From Hirsutella rhossiliensis (taxonomy: Eukaryota > Ascomycota > Sordariomycetes > Hypocreales > Ophiocordycipitaceae), in the NCBI RefSeq assembly GCF_020360975.1, contig NW_025408667.1:2294001-2358000 (forward strand): a stretch of DNA of 64,000 nucleotides, read 5' to 3'. The translations under genes and the position numbers were made by a program. Each line of letters starts with the position of its first letter. Positions within the stretch are counted from its first letter, which is position 1. Shown piece by piece: positions 56,548-64,000 of the stretch. The notes under the pieces are model-generated. The model did not search any database. It was not told the origin of the DNA and worked only from the letters and a program-made list of their open reading frames with translations.

Positions 56548-56925
56548 ATGACTGCAGGCGACGTTTTCGCATCCGGCTCCGCCGCTCTCATCACGGGGGG
56601 CGCATCGGGGATTGGTCTTGCGATTGCCAAGCTCTGTAAGAGCAAAGGCATGAGGGTGTTCCTCGTCGACCGCGATGCAGACACGTTGCAAAGGGCAGAG
56701 CGCGAGATCGCCGGCCAAGATTCGACGGGAAAAGACGTGGTCACTTCTGTATCCGACGTCAGCCAGCCGGACAGTTGGAAGACGTTGAAACAGGCCGTGA
56801 CTAAAGCTTTTGGGGGCATCGAGCTTCTGGTCCTGAACGCCGGCACGGCTGCCAAGGGAAGCTGGGGGAATGACGATTATTTCAGGACTGCATGTCTCCT
56901 CTCTGCGGAAGTGCGCAACCCGTAG
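56548..56925 (+). pseudogene. 5' half of a short-chain dehydrogenase gene
   Basis: Encodes the NAD(P)-binding half of a classical SDR: the glycine motif ALITGGASGIGLAIAKL, the acidic VFLVDRDADTL loop and the LVLNAG strand, ending near DDYFRT (codon ~113). After that the frame runs 12 more codons of unrelated sequence to a stop. The catalytic Ser-Tyr-Lys half is missing here but present at 53022-53601 on the opposite strand. The promoter with a TATA box and the start codon are intact, so a truncated transcript could still be made. A CATTCAGGA-type repeat 83 nt downstream matches sequence upstream of the other half. Confidence 0.85.
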
Positions 56926-56968
56926 ACTTTTAGCCCCATCCTATATGCATTGACACATGATAGCTCAA

Positions 56969-56992
56969 CATTCAGGAACTAGACGACCGCAA
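56969..56992 (+). repeat. Breakpoint repeat, copy downstream of the SDR 5' half
   Basis: CATTCAGGAACTAGACGACC and the next bases match the minus strand of 53669-53691 at about 20 of 24 positions. Confidence 0.6.
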
Positions 56993-59830
56993 AGGCCCGC
57001 TTGAAAACTCCATCTGCATCCAGCATCAGGAGAAGTTGACCCCGGTTACCAAAAGGACGGCTTTGGGGCTGACCATGACAGCAGTGAAGGATGAATACCC
57101 GGGGCCGCTAGAATAATAGGATGTAGCTATTGAAGAATAAACGGGGTAGGCCTCCTTTGCGAGTACATATGAGCCGAGCCGAGTCGGATACGAAGTTTCC
57201 GCGTGATTATATCAACGGTGGAGCGTTTTTACATAGAAATACAAAGCACGCGAATCGTTTATCGCTTCGAAATCGCGTGGTCAGCGTGAACCCGAAATGA
57301 CCTTGGGTAACAACGTGAACCACAGCTCACGTACTTCGTACTTCCAACAAAATGCCTGATGCTTCGTGACAGGCCTTGGTGTCGTAGTGAGAATAACGGC
57401 AGCGGTTATACCAAAATGGTCCGTTGGAATGTAAAGCCACCCATGAAACTTCTCAGTTGTGGCACCCGTCGCATTTACAGCCACAGGGCCGGGCCCGGCC
57501 AAGCCAATGCAAGCTTGCCTCCAATGGGCTCGGATCAGTTGGTCCGTCCAATGCGCGGGATACGACATAACTTGGAATGAACGCAATTCCCGCGTACATA
57601 CATACAAACTTGGAAGTTGTAATTACAACACTACGGAGCTACACTGAGCCTACACACGTATCAGGGGGGGTGCGTCCCGGATTTTGGAAGCACTCAGTGA
57701 CAAAACCCGAATCGGGTTTCATACGGGAAGCATGAGGTTCTATGCAAAATGCGCGGGCTTGGAAGACCGTTTCTTTCCGCCCATATCCTTTGTCCATGAG
57801 GAAAAGCACGAGAAGACGCGCCGCCACACAGAGAACTGCAACGGACATGGATAGATGCATGCTGGCCTATGTTCTCACGGGACCAGTCAGGCTCACAGGC
57901 TTATGCCACATGGCCCCTCTTCCCAGCCAAAAGCCACGCTAGGGCGGCCTTTCCCTTCCGAATTTGACCAATGCCGACCGTCTTGTATGCTGGCCGCAAT
58001 CACACGAGCATAATATGAATGCCTCGTGGTGCATAGGCGAATGATGGAGCAGAGAAGTCGCAACGTACACCGTCTTGGCAGAGTAGGCTCTAGCATCAGA
58101 GCCGCCGTATCCGCCGCGACTGGTCGGCACGGGGGCGACTTCAACTCTCGGCCACGAGGTGGGTTTTTGTGACTACCTATTCAAACCAGCATGTAACTTG
58201 ATTCTGGCGCAGACAGGAATGGGTTCATGTAAGTCGACGAATCACCAATACCGCGATCACCGAGCTTACCCCGTAAATCACACTCGGCTTTCTGGCTCGC
58301 TGGGCGGCGCATCTCCTTCAGGTACAAACCTGCCCACGGGTTATGTAGCGATACAGGTTTTCGGCCGACAGGAAAAGGGGGGGAACATCACTCGCCGGTC
58401 CGTGAAATAACGCGGTTACACCTGTTGTCTGGCGACCTGGGGGGCAGCCAATCATATACCTAGCAAGGTGATCAGACTCGGGCTTGGTGGTGTGTGGGAG
58501 GATGTGCTGTCACGCTCCTCCTTAGTTTTCCCTGGAAGATGTGGAGGGGCATGACGGCGCTCGATCTTCTTCCGCTCCGTCGAGATGAGAGCCCGCTGGG
58601 AGGTAACAGCGCTTGTTGCCAAACGTCCCTGCATGATCCATCTGCATATTTGATGTGTCGCCGCTTCCAGGATGCCGGGGTCAAGTTTAGCTCCAGCCCG
58701 GAGTCCTCCGAACTGGAATGCCACTGCCCCTTATTCTTATTCCGCCAACACGTACTTCTGATCATCAAATACTACTAAATACCTAGGGTCGCCATGTTGG
58801 ACGCAAGAGCTTATTTGTCGTCGAGGATGGCTCGAGCTTCGGCCTAACCTCTGGTGGCAGGAGTGCAGCCCTCACGAGACATGCACTCATGAATAATCTG
58901 ATATTCCGGGCGTACTCACCTTCTCCGAAGAGAAAAAGAACAAAGGTTAAGTCCATACGAGAGATGAGATCCGCGAATATTATGCAGCGGAGAGCGCGGC
59001 ACATTTGCTTGATTTATATAGATGCAAGCCTCCTGCGGCTCAAGGACGTCAATCTGTTCTAGGGCGATCCGAGCCACCCATCGGCCACGGAACTAAAGAA
59101 CCTTGTGGCGACGTTGAGATCCCGATGTCAATGACCCGGTGCCCACGACAAAACAAGGACCAGACTAAAGCAGCTAGTGCAGCAACCTTGAAGTTGGCTT
59201 GACCTATCGCCTCATTGCCAGCCTCCCCCAGATCATCCGATAGATTTGACCCCGGATCTAATCGCACGTGTCCCAGCCAGTCTATTCGGGCCTTCCGTCA
59301 GGAGGCGCTCAGTTCCTGCGTTGGACGTTACATTGTCTTCGAGTCTGTCACTCATCCCGAAGACCGTCATCTCCGCACCCTGATGCCAAGCTTCCAACTT
59401 GTGCCAGCGCCTGGCCGGGCCGGAGGTCACTGGCGTCTTCGGGCTTTGCCCAGGGTCCCGGGAACAAGCACGGGAGTCATGACTTGAGCCATGTGACCTT
59501 CCGCGTTGCTCTCTTACCCTCCGAAATGTGACTTCCACCAACAGGGATTCCAGCTGTCGCTGCAGACGACGGTCGCTGCAACGACCTGCCTGTATAGGCG
59601 GATGGGATGGCTGGAAGGTCATCATGGCTGCTTGAATATCTCATCTGCCTCCAACAGGGAAAACGCTGGATACTGGAGGCTGGAGGAGGCTGCGCCTTTA
59701 ACTGCCCGACAATGCCCGCCCAAGTCTCAGGGCATTCCCATAAGAGGATAAGATCCGTCTGTTTCTCATTGTTTGGCTGTATTACACGATAGCTGCTGTA
59801 CATACCAATACGGCGTTTGTTTCTTCCATC
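56993..59830. other. 2.8-kb gene-poor region
   Basis: Frames up to about 110 codons occur on both strands, but none has a recognisable domain or joinable exons. No RNA gene was found. The last ~100 nt are the leader of the GH16 gene. Confidence 0.45.
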
Positions 59831-60774
59831 ATGATCCCCCAACGCACTCTCACGGCCATAATCGCCCTCGTCTCGGCCGCTTCTGCCTGGGACGCCCCCA
59901 ACTACGCAGGCTTCGGCCGAGTATGGCAAGAGACTTTTGCCGGAGCGAAGGGGTCCTCTCCGAACCGTGGAAACTGGAACATCATCGACGGCAACCTAGG
60001 CGTCAACAACGAACTGCAGACTTATACGTCCAAGACGCGCAATGTTCAGCTAAGCGGGGGCGGCACTCTGCAACTCGTCCCCTGGAAAGACGGCTCGGCT
60101 CCGCGCGGCTGGACATCCGGGCGGCTCGAAGGCAGCCATCTCGTGACCCCCGAGGCCGGCAAGGTGACGAGGGTCGAGGCGGCGGTGCGGTTCGGTGGCA
60201 ACCCGGTCGACCGCAAGCAGGGCATATGGCCGGCCTTTTGGATGCTGGGCCACGCGATCCGCAACGGCGCGCCCTGGCCTGCTTGCGGGGAGATTGACAT
60301 TATGGAGTCCGTCAACGGCCAGCTGTCGGGATATGGCACGGTGCACTGCAATGTCTTCCCCGGCGGTATCTGCAACGAGGGAACCGGCATCGGGGGCTCC
60401 ACTGCCTTTCCCGATCAAGGCTGGCACACGTGGAGAGTCGAGTTTGATCGCAGACCCGGCAACTGGCTGGACCAGAGCATCTCGTGGTACATGGACGGCC
60501 GGCTGTTCCACCAAATCAGAGGCAACCGCATCAACAACCCTGGTGTTTGGGCATCATTGTGCAACAGCCCCCTTTTCTTTATTCTGAACGTGGCCGTTGG
60601 CGGCAACTGGGTGAGTGTCTATTCTTAGCTCGCCATAACCACACACGGATTTGCATGGACCCCTTTGCTGACCACGGGTTTCTGCTATAGCCCGGGTATC
60701 CGAATGGCAATACGTTCGACGGCTACGGCAGCATGCTAGAGGTCGGCTACGTGGCCCACTATACCGCCTATTAA
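59831..60774 (+). CDS. Secreted GH16 endo-1,3(4)-beta-glucanase
   Basis: Hydrolyses beta-1,3(4)-glucans outside the cell. Two exons (59831-60610 and 60691-60774, 80-nt intron) give 287 residues. The signal peptide is MIPQRTLTAIIALVSAASA. The GH16 jelly roll carries the catalytic ExDxxE as GEIDIMES (E154, D156, E159). Flanking family strands are GIWPAFWMLG and GYGTVHCNVFPGG, and the C-terminal strand NTFDGYGSMLEVGYV is supplied by exon 2. There is no linker or carbohydrate-binding module. The start is the ATG that directly opens the signal peptide. Confidence 0.95.
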
Positions 60775-61157
60775 ACTGGGCGACTGAATGCTCCGACTTA
60801 TTCCTTCTTCTGCCCATGATTGCGTGCTGAGTGCGCGGGCAACTTTACTCAGATTCATTCTATATCTGTCGCTTCCAAGCTTTCTTGTACATAAGATTGG
60901 CCAAGTGTACATAGGGACGAGTTTCTGATGATGTTTATGACGATTCTATGACGAGCGAGCCTTTGCGTTTGATGTAGTGCAGTGCGTATATGCGTATGCA
61001 CGGTCGCGCAAACTTCTCATACTCTATTGACAAGATGAACAACCACTTGCGGGCCGGGCTTGACGGGAGTGAGCGGGACTGGATCGCTCCTCGACAATCT
61101 GTACAGTTTCTCGCCGTTCTAGCCTCACAAATACTGACCTCGTAGCGGCTGCCCCCT
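60775..61157. other. Convergent 3' region
   Basis: 3' ends of the GH16 and thioesterase genes; nothing else seen. Confidence 0.6.
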
Positions 61158-62221
61158 TCAATGCGCGGAATCATGCGTAGCTCGACCTTCTATCTGCAGA
61201 ATCTGCTCGGTTAATTGCACCACCTCGCTTTCAACCTCTTCTCTGCTCTTCTCTTGCAAGTCGTATATCTCGCGGAGTCGATCCACCATGAAGTCCTGCA
61301 GCGGCGCTCTCCGGGCCGCTCGGTAGTCGTAGACGGCAATGTCCTCGAAGCACCTAGCCGCCGGACGTCTGTGCTGCTCGGAGAGGATGACTGCCTCCAA
61401 GAAGATGGCATCAGAGTTGTAATGTGGCTTCTTGGCAAGCTTGTGCAAGACCGTCACGCTGTCCGGGTAGGTGATTGGCTTGCGCAATCGTTAGTGTTGG
61501 AGCTTGACTTGACGAGAACTGCTTGGAGGTGGCTCTCACAAGCTTGTAGTCGGTCTTGATGCTTCGCAAGATGAGTCCCACGCTCTTGGGTGTCATGAGC
61601 TCGCTCCACTGTTGGCGGTGTTTTGGATCGGCCGCGGCTGCAAACCTCAAGAGCCAGTTGACTCGTGCAGACTCGGCGTATCGATTGTAGATGACGTTGT
61701 TGACATGGCCTGTCCAGCGTCAATTGCCATCTTGTCACTATCTCGAGACATGGAGCGGTACCCTTGCAACTTGATCAGCTACTCTCACGATGTACCGGGC
61801 CAGGAGTCAAAGTCATTCTCACCATGCTATCCTTTGGATGCCAAACCCGCCGGATGGTCAGGACAGTCAGTCTGAGCGAGTCCCAGAAGGGAAACCAACG
61901 CTGGCCGCTCACCATTTCACCCCAAACAACAGTATGCTTGTCCAGCCCTCGCCATCGGTGGCTGGTCAAGAAGCCCTCGCGGCCGGCGGAGAGCTCAAGC
62001 CAATGTTTGTCGATGTATTCGAGTCGCTCTCTTAGCAGCTTACCATCGTCGGTCTTTGGCTGGCGAGCGAGACACTGACTGATTCGGTGCCCGAGCTCGG
62101 CGAACCATCTTGGGTTGAATGAGGCCGATTTCGGGCCCCCAGCTTCCGCCGCCTTGTGGTGCGCTCGCGATGCAGCCGACTGGGCATGTCGCACAATGCA
62201 GTTGAGAAGTGGCCGTCGCAT
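61158..62221 (-). CDS. Hotdog-fold thioesterase-like protein, mitochondrial; one base short at a splice junction
   Basis: Fungal 4HBT/hotdog acyl-CoA thioesterase-like protein. Exons 62221-61823, 61709-61540 and 61478-61158. The N-terminus MRRPLLNCIVRHAQSAASRA looks like a mitochondrial targeting peptide. Conserved blocks are RVWHPKDSM then HVNNVIYNRYAESARVNW (hotdog helix), YKLPITYPDSVTVLHKL across the second splice, and RCFEDIAVYDYRAARRAP. The family expects DSMGHVNN at the first junction. Here the donor (ATG|GTGAGA) and acceptor (GACAG|GCCATG) leave the glycine codon one G short, so exon lengths sum to 890, one less than a multiple of three. A donor downstream (C|GTGAGAG) restores the frame but adds an off-family insertion. 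This is either a real single-base loss or a sequence error. Confidence 0.75.
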
Positions 62222-62821
62222 TTGTACTACCGGAATCACGGGCATTGGCTCGACTTGTCTGCTGGTCAAGAATCACGCGCGGATTGCATGACGTTGTACT
62301 CCGTACTGTCCGCCTCGGTTGTCGTCGGCTGTCTCGGCGGCCCCCGTTCGGCTCAGGAGAAGGCAGCTTACCCTAGACCCAGACTTCAACATCTATTCGT
62401 ACAACACCGTCGTTTGATGTTTGCTGCCCACATTCCAGTAGGACGGGCCGGCCCATGGAATAGAATGGCATGCCCATTGACGCCGATGGAGGGTGATGAG
62501 AGTAGCGCAAGTGTTTCACGGTAGAGGTGACTCTGCTAAGCTGGCCGGAGACATTGGGCATTCCCGTTGCTTCACATTGATGGCTATTTCGAGTTCAGGT
62601 CGTAGGCGATGATTAACGAGACTTCATCAAAAACAATACTGGCATAATTCCACTCTCAAACATTGTCTGGCGCAAGCCGTCTTCCGCCTAGAATCATAGA
62701 ATGTGTTTTCTCGTCGCCCAGCGCCCATGGAAATGGACACGTCACTGTAGACTATAAAGCATGGAGTATACATTTACAGCAGACTGTCAAGAACCAACGC
62801 GCCTTGTCCGGCCTTGTTCCC
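62222..62821. other. Intergenic region between thioesterase and NmrA-like genes
   Basis: It contains a TACTCCGTA motif at 62297-62305. No gene is supported. Confidence 0.55.
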
Positions 62822-63843
62822 TCAGGACCCCAACAAGTTCTTGCGAATAGCCGCAGCCAGAGCCGTGTCAAGCTCAGTGACACCTCGGACAACATTCACG
62901 TCATCATAATTGATAGTGTCGGCAGCCATTATGCCGCCGGGGAGGAAGCTCGCGGCCATCTCGACCCATTCTCCCACAATCTGTTGAGGAAATATGCGCG
63001 AGAAGAAATCGTAAAGTTCGTTTTTCGCGACCGGCTTGACCGCCACCTCCCTTTTCAAGACCTTGGAAAAGGCAGCCTGCACGTCCAGCGGAGTGTAAGG
63101 CTGGGGCCCGTGAAGTTCGAATATGTGCGGCTTGGTGGGCGGAATGGTTTCGTTGAGTAACTCAGCTGCTAGCGTAGACCCGATGTCGTCTACGGCAACC
63201 ATAGGGACCCTCCAGTCAAGGGGGGTGATCGTTGAAAAGAAAAAGGGCTGTGGTGCCTTGAGAGTGTCGAAGTTCATGGTCCAGTTCTCCATAAAGTAGG
63301 CGCAGCGAACAAATGTGACTGCGGGAATGGCGGTCATCGAAAACACCCTCTCCGCCATGTTGTTCGTCTTGATCTCTCCCTACGAGTGCATCAGTCAATC
63401 CGCAGCAGGCACACATTGAAATGGGAGGGGTAATCTGTCGCAAGACCAGAGGTGGAAGGACCTTGGGGGAGACGGACCACGCCGGTGCTAAACTGGGCGC
63501 CACCACTGCTTAGGAGGACGAGCCTCTTGACGCTGCCCGACCTCTCGATTGCGTCTCTGACGTTCTTGGAAGCGATTTCCGCATACGAGACGATATCTTG
63601 GCCATCGTACACAGGTGGAGTGATTGCCAAGATGGCATCCGACCCCGTAAAGTGCAGTCTCAAAGGGTCCAAGACATCGCCCTGGAGCGCGTGGAAGCGT
63701 GGTTGAGAGGAAAACTCATCGGGTACCTTGGCCAGGTTGCGGTACAGGCCATGGACCTCGACGACGGGGTCGGAGGTAGATAGCAGCGATCGGACCACAG
63801 CCGTTCCGGTCTTGGTCCCGGCCGGTGCGATGGTGATGCGCAT
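62822..63843 (-). CDS. NmrA-like NAD(P)-binding protein
   Basis: Atypical extended SDR of the NmrA/HSCARG type; members act as redox sensors or as small-molecule reductases. Exons 63843-63478 and 63379-62822 (98-nt intron) give 307 residues. The Rossmann start is MRITIAPAGTKTGTAVVRSL, with a degenerate glycine motif. The strand and loop AILAITPPVYDGQD, the splice-spanning LVLLSSGGAQFSTGVGEIK and the substrate-side FVRCAYFMENWTMNF match the family. The active-site YxxxK of classical SDRs is absent, as usual for this group. Function is not assignable further. Confidence 0.9.
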
Positions 63844-64000
63844 TGCGGTTGGCGTGAAGCTGTAGGAGCACGATGTTGGCTGTATCTATCGTTGTATGGT
63901 CTGCTGATGTATGCCATGTAACTTATGTTGTTACTCGACAAAGGCGCAGGTCGATGAGTCTGTTAACCTTTTCCGTCCAAGACGATTTGCACGAGGGGCG

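Noticed and set aside
56973..57112. Open plus-strand frame following a good splice acceptor after the SDR 5' half
   Set aside because: Its translation is unrelated to the SDR family, so it is not the missing 3' exon.
1..64000. CRISPR arrays, prokaryotic operons or integrated phage
   Set aside because: Spliceosomal introns, a eukaryotic tRNA gene structure and fungal gene families show this is nuclear fungal DNA; no regularly spaced repeats occur.

Overview
The window is nuclear DNA of a filamentous ascomycete, most likely a sordariomycete and probably of the order Hypocreales. Nearly every gene carries short spliceosomal introns (about 49-180 nt, GT..AG, often with a CTNAC-like branch sequence). 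The proteins belong to typical fungal families, such as a GH17 GPI-anchored glucanase, an ABC1 mitochondrial kinase, MIA40, membrin/Bos1 and OM14. Coding regions are GC-rich and intergenic regions are long. The order is an inference from protein resemblance; no marker gene fixes it. I rebuilt gene models by joining open frames at splice sites, and all complete models but one give a length divisible by three.

Layout, left to right. 0-12 kb: a 3'-truncated TPR/F-box/LRR gene, a tRNA-Val(AAC), an ABC1-family kinase, a DUF2985 membrane protein and a five-exon sulfate permease, all protein genes on the minus strand. 14.5 kb: a secreted GH17 glucanase. 17.7-22.3 kb: a cytochrome P450 whose upstream region is occupied by a decayed hAT transposon. 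23.8-26 kb: fumarylacetoacetase and maleylacetoacetate isomerase, the last two enzymes of tyrosine degradation, tail to tail. 26-31.6 kb: a 5.6-kb stretch with no gene I can support. 31.6-36 kb: a PTR2 peptide transporter convergent with a seven-exon MFS transporter. 38-45 kb: an amidohydrolase, a second P450 and an adjacent drug:H+ antiporter-like MFS protein. 45.5-52.3 kb: a compact housekeeping block with BOS1, thiamine pyrophosphokinase, MIA40, OM14 and a Myb/SANT-like DNA-binding protein. 53-60.8 kb: an accessory-looking block with the two halves of one short-chain dehydrogenase gene in opposite orientations. A small secreted cysteine-rich peptide gene lies between the halves, and a secreted GH16 glucanase follows. 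61-64 kb: a hotdog thioesterase and an NmrA-like protein.

Functional links are local: fahA/maiA in tyrosine catabolism, sulfate and peptide uptake in nutrition, three mitochondrial proteins, two secreted glucanases for the wall, and P450-transporter modules for small molecules. No polyketide or peptide synthetase backbone is visible. The most unusual material is at 53-57 kb, where an apparent inversion split the dehydrogenase and the segment carries the six-cysteine prepropeptide. Also notable are the hAT element 172 bp upstream of a P450 start codon, two genes whose first coding exon is 3 nt and 1 nt, and a 9-bp intergenic motif, TACTCCGTA, that occurs far more often than chance predicts.
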